A DNA stretch of 64,000 nt from Cerioporus squamosus (GCA_022592435.1 JABYQS010000081.1:1-64000), one strand, 5' to 3'. Shown: positions 31,667 to 43,359, counted from the first letter of the stretch. Made by a program: numbers and translations. The notes: generated by a model not told the origin, from the letters alone.

Positions 31667-32976
31667 TCACCCCAACTTCTTCAACGCCGCATCCCTGAAA
31701 GACCGCATGAGCTCGGGATCCATGGTATTTGACGTAATCTGGATGGAGCCGCTAGGTGCGCCCGGGGCTGGGATATTGATGATGCGTGCAGGACCGCGGA
31801 AGACCTCTTCAGCGTCGTCGTCGTCGGCATGAGTACTGATTTCCTCGATATCCTCTTCCTCTTGGACGTCCCCGTCGTCCGGGTCACCGAGTTCGAATAG
31901 CTCCAGTACCTTCGGCTTATCCTTCTCTGGTATTTTTAAAACCTTTCCGGTCGACTCAGGCTTACAGATTGCCTTATGTCGAGCCCAGTCCTGACGCGTA
32001 CGACGCAATCAGCTCGAGGAGAGTGACACGCCACTACCCAAAACATACCTTCTTCTGACAATCCGAGCTGCAGTAGTGCGGCTTCAGGTCTGGCGGGCAG
32101 CGACCACCGCAGGCCCGTAGAACGGCCTTCTTCTCGCCTTCGATGCCGCAACCCTCCGCAGCGCACACATACTGGTTGGGACGCCGGTCCACCTTCCCCT
32201 GCCGCCTACGCTCCTCGGCGTGAATCTCATCCACCCTGCGAGAGACCGCGCGCCACAGTGGCCGGAACCGCTTTGCACGTTGAACAGTCTGCTCGACGTC
32301 GACCCTGAATATCTCGCCAAACTCGCGGATCTTCATCCCCACAAGAAGAACAACGGGGGACACGAGCCCGAGCTTGACGCTCTCATTTGCATGGTCTGCG
32401 GCGAGCATGAAGTACTCCAGGGGCGACTGGCCAACACCTAGCCGGACGGTCTGCGGGCGGGAGAAACGCTGCTCGTCCGCTTGGATGCTGACGCGTTCGG
32501 AAGGGGATGCGAGGAACTTGTCGTAGTTCGCGCGGGCCGCGCAAGAGTGCGCTTGCGCCATGAGCGTGCGGGAGGCGATGTCGCCGACGTACCGCGATGG
32601 GTCACAAGATGGGTCTGTGAAGGCATCGAGGACATAAAGACCGCCTTCGGGGCTTCGCATGCGGGTACCACATCCGCTGAGATATCTGAGGCGGAACAGG
32701 TCAGGTGCGGCAACCCAGATGTAAAGTCTACCAGTACCTTACGGCCAGCTCGAGAATCGCTTCCGGGTCACGATTGTTGGCAAGCTCAAGCAGAGCGGGT
32801 GCTTGCCATTTCGTGAGGTATTCGGACGCTTCCCTCAGCTCCTTCCGAAAGTCGTGGTCGACGCGATAGCTGGAGAGACAGGAGATTTTGGTGCTGATGT
32901 ACTCCTCCATGTTGTCATGGAACGGCATGTCTTTGTCGAGCTTGTGCAAGTCGACCGTTGTGCGTATCTGCTCCAT
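31667..32976 (-). CDS. MYND-type zinc-finger protein (copy 6, intact)
   Basis: Exons 32976-32738, 32676-32049 and 31990-31667 join in frame to 396 residues. Exon 1 is MEQIRTTVDLHKLDKDMPF...DPEAILELAV, split at the family junction. Exon 2 starts SGC and holds MAQAHSCAARANYDKF, HANESVKLGLVSPVVLLVGM and the finger CAAEGC, CGGRC, HYCSSDC. Exon 3 gives DWARHKAIC (H-x3-C), then an acidic run (DGDVQEEEDIEEISTHADDDDAEE) and a short tail. It is the sister of copy 3 and has normal GT donors throughout, which makes copy 3's GC donor a derived change. Confidence 0.85.
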
Positions 32977-33457
32977 CTTGCGCGACCTTCGCCCTTTCAT
33001 TGGGATGAGAAAACGATGGAGGGTGGCGCAGATGGTGGACAGGAGCAAAGCTCTTGAGCGCTCCGAGACACTGGCACACTATTGTCGGCAATTCCCGCCC
33101 GCCGCTGAAGTTCAGGCCCGGAACCTCTTGCTTATCTACACAACATGGTCTGTTAGAGCAGAAATGCATATGCAGCTTGCTTCAGTATCGAACGAAACCC
33201 GATGACCCGGCTGAGGTAAGTACTTCCAGCCTACGTACTTACTGGGTGACACGCCTTGACGCGTGACGTCACGCGTCAAGGCGACCCAAACTCGCACTCT
33301 ACTCAGGACTACAGGTCATAATCACTCCTCGGCACTTGAAGAGCAAATGGATAGTCATTGAATAGCAACATATTGGATCAAACTCTACGAGATCGTTCTC
33401 GACCGTCACACTGGCCGCCAGCGCAAGTCGACGAAGGCAATGACAGGCAATGACACT
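32977..33457. promoter_or_regulatory. Upstream region of MYND copy 6, with a 32-bp palindrome
   Basis: It sits between the copy 6 start (32976, minus) and the stop of the gene at 33458 (minus). It includes the perfect palindrome at 33252-33283, about 280 bp upstream of the copy 6 start codon. No coding exon is supported. Confidence 0.45.
33252..33283. promoter_or_regulatory. Perfect 32-bp palindrome centred on a CRE (TGACGTCA)
   Basis: The left arm CGCCTTGACGCGTGAC is followed directly by its exact reverse complement, with no spacer. The centre (33264-33271) is TGACGTCA, the full CRE/ATF site recognised by bZIP factors. The arms add two ACGCGT (MluI-box-like) cores and outer TTGAC/GTCAA elements. 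A dimeric-factor operator is the natural reading. It could also be a cruciform-forming remnant. Confidence 0.75.
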
Positions 33458-34585
33458 TCAATCGTTGAGGACGCCCTTCCAAGACGTGTAACGCAGCGGT
33501 TTGAGAATCTTGCCATCCCAGTACGGGTCCGGACGATTCTTGAAGTGCTGTGAAATGGCAATGACCCAATCACGAAGCTGCTCACCAGTCTGGCTGTCAA
33601 TGAGGCACGTCGGTGGAATCATCTACGGACGCAAAAATTTAGCATCAGTAAGTTTGCAGGATGGAATGGGGAGACGTACGGCGTCTTGCGATGCCTCGCA
33701 GCCATTATTCTCTCGCAAAGCCAGCAGCAGGGGCATGAGGAACAGGTCGTTCCCAAGGTTGCATCCCAAACGGTTCGCGATGTCCCGGAACGCATACCCA
33801 ACCGAGAGGACAACGGGGCTAATCATCTTCTGCCGCACCGCATCCGCCGCATGAGCAACCGCAGCAAGGAAGAACTGCCACTCTGGGGAGGGAGGTCCAT
33901 GGTAGCGTTCCTCCGATGGCTTGTGGTCGGCGGCGGCACCGCGCGGGTCGCAGGCGAAAATGTAATTGACGTAGGCAGAGAGCGCGTTGGCTCGGCCGCA
34001 GAGTTCCCTAGATGGAGAGGTGAGGATACTGCCGGGAAACCGTTGCTTGGTGGTGCGGCCCTTCTCTGTGATCTCCTGGACAGCACGCAGAGCGCCGACG
34101 TAGTTGGGTGTCCCATTGGCCTCCCATCCAGCGAGAAGTCTTCATCGCATCAGCCCCGGATCAGAATGCAGGACAGTGAGGGGGACTTACCGAATACCTT
34201 CGTCGAGGTTCGGATGCCAGTCTTGCAAGCGGCTGATTGCCTGCGCCACTGGTTTGGTTTCGATGTGCGCGCGCAGAGCCTGCAGAGTAGGGTAACGGTC
34301 GATGTGCATCTCACAGCAAGCTATGAATGCCTCGAATTCCTTCGAGCCCCCCTCTTCCTCATATTCCAGGTCTCGGTCCACAGACTGACAGCAGACTTCG
34401 GCAAGGCGTAGGTACTCCAGAAGCTCCACGGTGGGTGCAGTGGGGCGAGGTCGTGGTGTGGCAAGGTAGATCGCAGGCTCAAAGGGCTGCGCGGTTGGCC
34501 GGAGTCCTGGAGGTCGGACAGTCGAGTCAGACGAAGGCGTGAATACTCGAGCTGTGGCGCGAAGTCGGGGAGGAAGGTTGGCCAT
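33458..34585 (-). CDS. Unrecognised 339-residue protein
   Basis: Exons 34585-34191, 34139-33680 and 33622-33458 close in frame at 340 codons with stop. Residues 1-55 are Pro/Arg-rich and probably disordered (MANLPPRLRATARVF). Residues 60-130 are helical, with an acidic DRDLEYEEEGGSKEFEAF segment and CC pairs. Exon 2 contains a compact hydrophobic region (YAFRDIANRLGCNLGNDLFL, LLLALRENNG) resembling an all-helical fold. The end is RDWVIAISQHF...PYWDGKILKPLRY. No family recognised. The 5' end has an ACATAAG TATA-like element about 65 bp upstream, similar to the gene at 25992. Confidence 0.6.
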
Positions 34586-35214
34586 GTCCAGTCTCTGGGT
34601 TGTGGGAGGTCGGTGTGAGGGAATGAGCGAGCGGACGGGGAGGCTTATGTACCAGTACGGCCACGGGAAATGAACCATAGCATGGATCAGCTTGGACCAC
34701 GGACCATGGCGAGCGCGTAGGATGCAACGCATTGTCGCATATTGATGGATCTGCCAGACAAAGCGCACCTGGTGAGCGGAAAGATCCTGCTCATTACGAT
34801 CGGGCTCAAGGCTTTTCGGACCTTCAATGCATGTGCGGTTGACCTCATAGTCCGGATCTTAACACATCGAAGTAGGTCCATTAGTTCCGATCAGCATGAG
34901 TAGAGAGGGGTGGTCGTTCGCATCGAACAACGAAGCATGCGCATGCTCACCGTTGACTCTTGACCACTTGCAGCGACTTCGTTAACATGATCTGGAATTG
35001 GATCGCTACGTTCAAACCTGGGATTACAGCGGTTGTCAATGGCATCGAGATCTTAACCGTTGATGTCGCTGTCAGGTGCTGGATTCGCCTTCGCCGCCAG
35101 GCTTCGTGGCAACCACTTTTTGTCAAGCGTGTACCGGGGTTTGCGTAGTCTGCGGTGAGGGGCGTTTCTTGCAGGGCGGCGGGCTTATGAGCAAGGGAGA
35201 AAGCGGAGGGGCAA

Positions 35215-35403
35215 TCAACGTGGCGAAGAGGTAAGTCTCGAATGGCTACAAGCACTCACCTCACCTGTGTATTGCTCATACAGAGCGTCTTCGGATGTAC
35301 CTCTGATTATGGCGCGCTCTTCATAGGCTCCTCCATACAGCGCTCGGAGATCGTTCAGAGAGCCCTCCGTGTCCCGGAACGCCCTCTGATATGTACCTGT
35401 CAC
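35215..35403 (-). other. Small ORF (possible exon), related to the ORF at 35763
   Basis: It encodes a helical peptide, RDTEGSLNDLRALYGGAYEE, followed by EDALYEQYTGE at a donor-like GTGAG. The ORF at 35763-35954 has the corresponding LQGLYDAAYAQSAR at a similar place before a GTGACA donor-like site. They may be duplicated first exons of a decayed gene. Function unknown. Confidence 0.2.
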
Positions 35404-35762
35404 TGACTCCCAAAGGGAGGTCGTCGAACAGGGGAGACTGCCGTGGAAGGTTCACAGGCTGTTAACTTTCAGCTGCGTAAGCGAAGAGACGTCATCATTG
35501 TCTATCGATGCAAGCTCGGTCGAGCAATCGACTTGCAGCGCCTCACGGTCTTGCACGACCCAGTAGCGACTCCGGACTGTTGGAGCGCAGCTCTCTAAGT
35601 CGCCATGGGGCTCATGGGGGAGCGGCCCGCGTCAGGTACTACTAGTAGAGGTCTTGCGCGAATTTGATTTCCCGAGTTTCTGGCGCTGGCGCGCTCGGTC
35701 CATGGCCTTGTTAGTCTGATGGCAAGCTGCTAGCCTGATAACCTACGGTTCGTAGGTAGGGG

Positions 35763-35954
35763 TCAGAATGTTGTGGATGCCGCGAGTAAGATGTCACCTA
35801 CATACATGGAGTCGCCGGCGGACTCTCGTGCTGACTGTGCATAAGCGGCGTCATATAGTCCCTGAAGCATGACCAGGCACTCTCTCAGGTGCCCGAGGAT
35901 GTCAGAGTCCGACCAAGAGTTCGGTAGAAGAAGTGAAGGAGGAAGCATGCGCAA
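35763..35954 (-). other. Small ORF (possible exon), related to the ORF at 35215
   Basis: Starts MRMLPPSLLLPNSWSDSDIL and continues HLRECLVMLQGLYDAAYAQ. The similarity to the 35215 ORF is short (about 20 residues) but in the same relative position. No downstream exons were identified. Confidence 0.2.
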
Positions 35955-36051
35955 GAGTCAAGGTAAGCAACACAACTGGCACTAATTGGATTAGGGCATG
36001 TTACTTATGCGGTCCGTAACTCCGATCAACACGTACTTACTTCAGTGTAGA

Positions 36052-36081
36052 GTACTTACTTCGACTAGTACTAGTAAGTAC
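36052..36081. repeat. Inverted repeat with internal palindrome
   Basis: Arms GTACTTAC (36052-36059) and GTAAGTAC (36074-36081) flank CTAGTACTAG (36065-36074), itself palindromic. Further TAGTACTAGTAC follows to 36100. It is probably a small AT-rich hairpin with no coding meaning. Confidence 0.6.
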
Positions 36082-37275
36082 ATTGAAGTAGTACTAGTAC
36101 GGCGACTTACGTGTACAATTTCAGCTCCAACTTGAGCTCGTCCGTCCACTAAACGAGTACTCTGGCGGACTTGAAAATCGTCTGCATAAAGGTACGAGAA
36201 ACTCGGCAGATGTCATGGATTGGTACTCATCAAACTGCCATACGACAGGCTCTGAGGACGCAAGAGTGCGCGGAGGAGCTTCCCTGCTCGCTGAGGACTA
36301 CAAGCTCAGGAGACTGAGGTCGCATTGGGTCCATACCTCGTGAAGGCTGGTACTGCTGCGGCGTGCTACGATATCATCCGACTCAACTAGGCGTCCGAAG
36401 GTCGAGAGGGACGCGTGTGAGGTACGTGCACCTGCATCTCTCGCCCAGACGACGAACATGACATCGGAACAGTCGTCGACAGGGTGCCTTGCGATAAGTA
36501 ATCGCCTGCTCGTAGAGCCTTTGAAGTGGTGGTTTGAGCATCACTATTCAATGGACGACGGGGAATCGATAGGCGTTTCGCCGGATCCTCCGCTGGCATC
36601 ACGCCAGGATCAGCAGAAGGGCGCCCCGTCACGGTGAGCAGTGCCCTGCTGAGACGCAGTAGCTCAGGCTGACATCATTATTACGCAGGACGACATGGCT
36701 TCATACACGACAGCAGAGTCGTCCACTCCAGCCACATGAATCCCACAACATCTCGGCATCGCGTTCAGCGCCGGTTTGGCATGATCCTCCGTGGGCGACG
36801 CCAAGCTGCAACACCCCATTTCGCGCTTCATGTCCGAACATTCATACTCCATTGCCCACGGTGGCCCGCGATTCTCCTAGACCGGGATAGCATCGGCAAA
36901 GCTGCCGGAGGACCGCCACCACATGTTCCAAATGCCGGCGTTAACCCCCGCTCGTGGCGGCGCTGCGATCTCGAACACGCATCATGGGCGGCGTTCTAAC
37001 CATACCGGTGATGATCTTCGCCGAATCGCGATGATGCCAGCGGATAGCTCTAATGTTTCCCGCACGGCGGGAGATATGCATTGATAGATTTGTCTCCATT
37101 TGTTACACCCAACGCGTCTGGGCTGTCGGAGTCCGCTCGGGCGGCGGAATCCCGTAAGTTTGCATTGTCTATAAGATGCCCGCGCGTGCAATTGAGCACG
37201 ACTATGTAAATGACTTCCTGACCCCTAGGATACTCCCGGGTTCGCTCGCCCTTCCAACTAATCCGCAAACCCTCA

Positions 37276-38919
37276 ATGTCGACCTCTGATTACTCTCCTG
37301 CGGACATCATCGCAGCTTTCCAAAGCACGTACGCGCTTCAACTTCTCTTCGTTCATCAACATACATCGCATGGCTGAGCCGACCGCTGTTCATTCGCAGG
37401 TTCGACGACGACTGCTGTTGGTATGCGGGTGCCGGTGAGCATCTTGAGACTATCGTGGCTCCTCCTCGCCCTAACCTTCTCCGTACCCAGTATTCGTCGT
37501 GTACGAATATATCATTACCTTCGGGCTAGAGGTGGACCTCTTCTGGAAGCGCAAGCTGACAGGAGCGTCGGTCCTCTTCTTCCTAACTCGGTACCTCGCC
37601 CTGCTCACGATCTTCTTTGGGATGCTGGAGTACGTGCCCACGACCGATTCAGTGAGTAATAGTCAACTGCATATACGTTGCCCTTCGTCAACCTATCGAC
37701 AGAGCTGCGCCATGGTGATCAGATGGCAAGCAGGAGTCGAGTATACGCAGTACCTCCCTTGGGCAGGTTCAGAATCCTTTGTTGCCTACTACAACGAAGC
37801 TACAGTCGGAGCTCACCCTCTCCTCCAGTGTTTTCGGGACTGCGCGCGTTCGCGCTGAGCGGTCAGAACTGGCCCCTATCCGGTCTTGTCTTGCTGTTGT
37901 CACTGGTGCCGTTCGGAATCAACTTTGTGAGTTTCTAACTCACCTCTCCTGGCATGCTTCTACTGACATGTTGTATCCAGGGTCAGTACGCGTTTGGGCT
38001 CACAGGCGAGGTCGACTCGCTATATGGTTGTTCCGCAATTCTGCCCATCTCAGCAGACTTCGCAAGGAAGTGAGTTCCCATCGCTCTCCCAGGGTCTCGT
38101 ACGACTAGCTGACTCTCGAGTCCTGTTCCAGAAGTGCGTGCTATTCCGGTCGGGCGCGACGTTAGTAACGAACGAGCGTCCCCTTAGTCACTATCTCTTC
38201 GAGGACTTGCCTGATAGCTTCGGATGCCCTGGTAATCGCCATCACCTGGTTCGCGATGCTCCGATGTCGAGATCGCTTTGGAGAGATGACCTGGAACTCG
38301 ACGTCCCTCACAACCATCCTGGCGCGTGATGGTGAGTTGTGCACGTCCGTCTCATCCTCCGCTTCTGACACGCCTGCCAACAGGGTCAATATACTTCTTG
38401 TAAGCATTTTCAGGTCAAAAGCTTGGACTCTCTTCCCAGCCTCTCACACAAGCGCTATCGATTCATTAATCAGACTTCTACTGATCCTGAATTCTTTACA
38501 CCTGACATTCACCATGCTCTCTGTACGTGTTTGCGACCTTTGATGACCATGCTGCTGACCTGGTAACTCGCAGATCCATGCAGCCTTTGAGCCGCTGAGC
38601 TACTTCAGCGACTTCACTGAGCCGTGCGTGATATCCTTTGTATGCCTCGCAACATCGAGACAGCTGACTGGACTTGCTGTTGCCATCTAGGGTGACCACA
38701 GTGCTGGTATCACGCTTCCTCATCGACTTACAGTCGGCGAACCAGCGGGCACTGAAGGTCGACTCCGACGACCCTCTCTACCTTGACACCATGTCCTTCG
38801 GGAGAAGCGCGAACTTGTCCCGGATCGTCGGTTCTCTCGGGGCGTCTTTGGGGCAGCAACCCGGAGACGGGGAAGAGAGCACAGATGATGATACTTTCGC
38901 TCAGTCCTCCCTTCGATGA
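37276..38919 (+). CDS. DUF6533-like multi-pass membrane protein (copy b), partly degenerate
   Basis: First exon MSTSDYSPADIIAAFQS, small exon ending GAV, then FVVYEYIITFGLEVDLFWKR and GASVLFFLTRY. The next exons are SCAMVIRW...YTQYLPWA, VFSGLRAFALSGQNWPLSGL, GQYAFGLTGEVDSLYGC, the TM exon TISSRTCLIASDALVIAITW, GSIYFL, LLLILNSLHLTFTML, then SDFTEP and VTTVLVSRFLIDLQSANQRA with VVGSL-type tail (RIVGSLGASL) and an acidic end. Several hydrophobic helices indicate a multi-pass protein; family function is unknown. Two joins do not close by one base: before TISSRT (near 38176) and between GSIYFL and LLLIL (near 38400-38480). So the copy is decayed, mis-assembled, or spliced differently from my model. 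Confidence 0.65.
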
Positions 38920-39132
38920 GTGAACGGTTCGAGGCAGTGTTTCTGACAATATAATGGTATGTGGCGCTTCCTGACGCCTTCACGTATTCGAGCTGATTCG
39001 CAGTGATAAGTAATGCGCCGAAGTCCATCTTATGTGTGCTGTACAAACTATCCTCATTCAAGCTCAGGTTAATTGACGACGCTTCCCGTCGCAACGAACG
39101 AGTGTCCAACGCCAACCACGACATTTCAGCCC

Positions 39133-40230
39133 TCAAGACCTGGTCTCTTCCGCACAATATCTATACGAGGCAAGAACGTCCGACTGCTTGACGTCCCAGA
39201 GACCTCCTAACCCGGCGTTCCGCCTCTCCCACTCAGCCTTGATGCCCATATAGTACTCGACGTCTGTATCCCGCCCGCTGAAGCTATCCGCGGGATTCCA
39301 CAGATGCGGCTTCAGGAGGGTGACCCTTCGACTCGCATCACGCATCGCGAGGTCCTTGAGCTGATGTGCGACAGGGGAAGTCAGCAACTGCACATCACAA
39401 TCAGTCTTCCGTGCCGCCTTCCGACGACACTGCAATCTTCTCACCTGCGACTTGCCGCTGTGATCGAGGACTTCTTGCTGCGACATCTGGATGAAGATGT
39501 GCTCGAGCGAAGACGGGAAGACGGCGTCGTCCTGCCCGGGCTGCTCCAGCATTCGCTCCAGCCCGTGGACGATGTCGCCCGAACCCAGCCCGCTCGACAC
39601 CAGTCGCGAGATCCGGAGGTGCGTGAGGGAGGGAGCGACGCGCGACACGGCGCGAGGGACCGACTTCCGCAGGGAGAAGTCCTGGACGATGTGCAAGCGA
39701 CGCAGCGCCCCGCACTGCGGGATCTCGGCGTTCCCATGATGGTTGAGCAGCGAGCCGTATATCGTGAGCTCCTGCAGAGCCGGGAAGGGCATCGTGAGTG
39801 CCATCTCGTCGTAGCGGTCGAACAGGAAGATGGCGAGGGTGCGCAGAGTCGGGGCGATGCATCGCAGGATGCGGAGGATGGCGTCGGACGAGTACTCGCG
39901 GGCAGGGTCGGTGACGTGGAAGTCCTCGGTGAGGCGTTCGCGCAGCCAGGAGGCCCTGTCCTGCCCGGGCTTGTACTCCATCCAGACGCGGCGACGGTCT
40001 GCGAGGTAGAGGTTGCGCACGCGCCGGTGCTGGGGCTCAACGCGTTCCAGAAGCGCGGCGAATGCTGACAGCTGGCACGAACCGTACAAGGCGATCGACT
40101 GAAAGGTGTATCTGCGCGAGGTGTCGCGAACGTGCTTCGAGACGAGGGAGAGGGTACGGCCGGTATACCCGTCGTCGACGCAGGCTAGAGTGAAGATAAG
40201 CCCAAGAACTTCATTCGGACAGGTGTCCAT
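39133..40230 (-). CDS. F-box-like protein
   Basis: Single exon, 365 residues. The head CPNEVLGLIFTLACVDDGYT, then SLVSKHVRDTSRRYTFQSIAL, is a degenerate F-box (LPxEVLxxIF...LSLVSK) of the kind very common in basidiomycetes, where F-box proteins act as substrate adaptors of SCF ubiquitin ligases by binding Skp1. The middle shows leucine-rich spacing (LRTLAIFLFDRYDE, LQELTIYGSLLNHHG, LRRLHIVQDFSL, LTHLRISRLVSSGLGSGDIV) consistent with LRR-like repeats. The C-terminus has a YYMGIKAEWERRNAG helix. The substrate is unknown. It sits between DUF6533 copies b and c with 38919 and 40514 as neighbours. Confidence 0.75.
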   Translation of the reverse strand: MDTCPNEVLGLIFTLACVDDGYTGRTLSLVSKHVRDTSRRYTFQSIALYGSCQLSAFAALLERVEPQHRRVRNLYLADRRRVWMEYKPGQDRASWLRERLTEDFHVTDPAREYSSDAILRILRCIAPTLRTLAIFLFDRYDEMALTMPFPALQELTIYGSLLNHHGNAEIPQCGALRRLHIVQDFSLRKSVPRAVSRVAPSLTHLRISRLVSSGLGSGDIVHGLERMLEQPGQDDAVFPSSLEHIFIQMSQQEVLDHSGKSQVRRLQCRRKAARKTDCDVQLLTSPVAHQLKDLAMRDASRRVTLLKPHLWNPADSFSGRDTDVEYYMGIKAEWERRNAGLGGLWDVKQSDVLASYRYCAEETRS

Positions 40231-40513
40231 GGGTGAGGCGGCTGGGTGTCGTGTTGTGTGAACTGCCGGATGGTGGCAGTAGCTAAAGAGTGTTGTTACA
40301 CCGCAGTTGGGCTCGTCGACGAACCTGATCGAAATCCGTCATAATCAGAGGTGGCAGGCAGGCTCTGCATCCCGCAGTCGACTTCCGCCTCATGGTGGCG
40401 ATGCTTCTTTGATACGATGCACCGCGTGAGACTCAGTCGGGCAACATGACAGTCACGTCGTTGTGGCTGACATATGAACCCGCAGACACCGGTACGTATG
40501 TACTATGTCATGT

Positions 40514-42240
40514 CTAACCTTCCGAGCTCATCTCCAGCAACTCTCCCACCTCCTTAGCCGGGCCTGGACTATCAGGCTGATGGAGCGCATCCGCGAAGTC
40601 ATCGTCGTCCGCGGAGAGAATGATGGAGTTTCCGAGGGATCCGACCGCCCTGTCGAAGCGAATGCTGCTCGTGGTTCCTCTCTCAGTAGTCGTAGACGTG
40701 GAATACTGGTTAACGAGGCGCCGGTTCGCCTGCTGGAGATTCAGCAAGAAGCGGGAGACGAGTACAGCGCTGATTCTGGCGGCATGAGTGGTCAGTGCGT
40801 AGTAAGGCTTGATGATTATTGTCGAAGACGCACGGCTCGAATAGGATCGATATATCGCTTATCGTGCCAATGGCGGCGAGAATCTGTAGGTACGACATCA
40901 GTATCATTACGGTGAGTATTCACGAGGCATGCCACTCACCGTGCTTGTGGAGAATGCCAGATGCAGAACGTTGATTATCAGAAGTACGCTGCCGGTACGG
41001 TTGAGCGAGGTGAGGTATAATAAAGATTGCAGGATGCGCGGCTTACATGAAGTAGACCAGCCCTTAGGGAAGTAAGTTAGCTACGGTCTAACCCGGATAC
41101 CGCGACGCTCAGACTACTAACCGTCTCTGAGAAACAGTACAGACAGCGAGGACTGCGAGATTGCGCCTTGTCGAGCTATCATCGTAGTTCTGTAAGTGGC
41201 AGTCCAAGTCACCACGATCACGATCAGATCCGCGAGGATGAGGGATGTGCGCGATAAGATTGTGACTGCATTGCGAACATTGAATACAGCCCTCGCGGTG
41301 ATTCTGGACAGTTGGAAGCTACTCACATCTGGTCAAAGGCACAATAAGCGCACGCTGTGAGACAAATAGATGTGGCCTTACAACTTGGATATGGTGGGCG
41401 ATATGGTGCTCGCTTCGTAGCATCCAAACTGAGGGTCCAGGATAACTTCCGCCCATCGTGCAGTGGCCTACAAGTCATGCCGTCGATAAGCACGGAACAT
41501 CTGCAGCAGGATAGCAAGCACACGCACGAAGTTGAGGCCAACAGGTACCATCGAGAGGACAAGAACAAGTAGACCAATGGTCCAATTGCGTCCGCTGAGT
41601 GCGAACGCTCGCAGCGCGGAGAACACTGCATCAGACCTGTAAGGGAATATCGACGCTTCAAGAACGAGCGAAGCACTCACATGCCCACGGGATATAGTTC
41701 AGTCTGGCCATGACCCACATGAAATGACCAAACTGAACGCATCTACACATCCACATCGCGTCAACGAAACCAACAGCGGCATCGCGAGATAGAATAGTAC
41801 CTCTGTCGTAGTCGTCAGCGGCTCGCGCAGGCAGGATAGTACGGAAACCTCACCACTTTGGTGTATGTGATGTTACCGCTCACTATTGCGCAGACCTGGT
41901 ATACCAGCATGATGTATCGGTTGAGGAACAACAGCACAGATGCCGTCGTCAGCTTCTCGTTCCAGAGAAAGTCGACCTCCATCCCGATTGTGACGCAGTA
42001 CTCGAATACGATAAGACCTGGAAGTACGAGTCTCGAGTGAGAGTGACCGAGATATGACTGAATCTTTCGACTTCGTACCGAATGAAGCGAAGCCAAAACA
42101 ATTGGTTAAAAAACTGCATGATCGATCGGGTCAGTCAAATTTATATCCTGTCACGCACGCAATGATATGAAGACTCACGTGGATTCATAGTAGGCTATCG
42201 CTTCTGCGGCTGCTGCAGTGCCATTTGTACTGTCAGGCAT
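40514..42240 (-). CDS. DUF6533-like multi-pass membrane protein (copy c)
   Basis: Start at 42240 (MPDSTNGTAAAAEAIAYYES). A short exon FLTNCFGFASFG follows, then LIVFEYCVTIGMEVDFLWNE and TASVLLFLNRY. Next come CVQFGHFMW...LNYIPWA, FSALRAFALSGRNWTIGLLV, VPVGLNF, an exon with FGCYEASTISPTI, and the TM exon SRTSLILADLIVIVVTWTAT with LFLRDG. Later exons give AAIGTISDISILFEP, VSRFLLNLQQANRRL and an acidic tail ending at 40514 (VGSLGNSI...). The exon plan is the same as copies a, b and d, and I saw no stop inside the conserved exons. About seven hydrophobic segments are expected. Function is unknown. Confidence 0.75.
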
Positions 42241-43359
42241 TCGGGCTATATGCTCTACTCCTCGCCGTTCTGGCCGATAAGGAGGAGGTCGAGATGGGGA
42301 TGCCAGTGGTGACGGTCCATGGGCTCTCCAAACACTCTTATGCCCTGGTAGACGACCACGAGCATGCTCAGCGGTCCGATATCAATCGTTCCTGTCAGAC
42401 ATAGTTCTTACTGACGACCAAACCAGGCGCTTCTCCTACTCGAGCGCAGAGGCTGAGTGCACCGAGTCCTCGGGCCGTGACCCGTTGCAACCGAGTGAAC
42501 TCCGAAGGTCTTTGGAGCTTCCGTACACAGAGACGTCAAGTAGACACACCTTCGTAGGCCGACGGCGTGCATCACAGAACATCGTCGAAATGGTTGGCAT
42601 GACAGGCACTTCGAGCGTTGGACCGCAGGCTCCGAGAGGCCGCAACAGGTCGCGTCTAGGAGGCCCTTCTGACAGTTCGATGATACCAAGTGCCGCCTGC
42701 GTGCCAAGCAAAGTCAGTACGGAATATAAATAGCCGCTTAGGAAAGCCACGTACTCGTGAGGCTCCGGACATAGCATCTGGGCGGGGATAGAAGAGCGAT
42801 AGTCGCTCGGGGTTCTTGGCGCTCAGCGCAGCTTGTACTGTTGGTATCTGAGTCGTCTAGCACTTGCAGACCCGACAGAACCCTCGAGCAGTTTCGTCCA
42901 GCGCTGTGCTCACGCGCGCGGGGCGGCCTCGTAGATAGCAATATTGTGGTTATCGAGCATGAGTCATGACAGGATAGAACGAGGACGTGTCCGAGTCGTC
43001 CTCCGCCAGCGCGACGGCCTGCCCTAAACGAACGTTACGAATAAGGCAATCGAGACGCCCGCCAATTACCTACGTCACTGACGCTCACTGTACAACCCCC
43101 TCCTCCTTCTGCTGATCGGGTCCATTGACGTGTAAGAGACGAGCTGGGCGCAAAGCCTTTGATCTGGGATGAGATGAGAACTGGGATGAAAACTTCCTAT
43201 GGCCGGCAACGCGAGCGAAACAAATGTCATAAAAACAACTTACTCGTACAAGTTCAATACCTGGGACCGACCCCGGATCGGAGACATCACCGATAGCAGT
43301 ATGCCTTTCGCGAGGCTCAGCCGGGCATCGACTCCTTCGGATGGTGAGCATGGCCACCA
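42241..43359. other. Intergenic between DUF6533 copies c and d
   Basis: It holds the promoter of copy c (minus, upstream of 42240) and the 3' flank of copy d. The minus-strand ORF at 42436-42777 has a hydrophobic patch but no motif or splice partner that I can support. Confidence 0.4.

Larger units (their letters stand above)
34586..37275. other. 2.7 kb gene-poor interval with two small related ORFs
   Basis: Apart from the short paired ORFs at 35.2 and 35.8 kb and an inverted repeat at 36.05 kb, I see no supported gene. Splice-like signals occur but no chain of exons with a recognisable protein. Confidence 0.4.

Noticed and set aside
42408..42777. Minus-strand ORF beginning MLCPEPHEYVAFLSGYLYSV
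   Set aside because: The hydrophobic start alone is weak; no splice partner, motif or paralogue in the window supports it.
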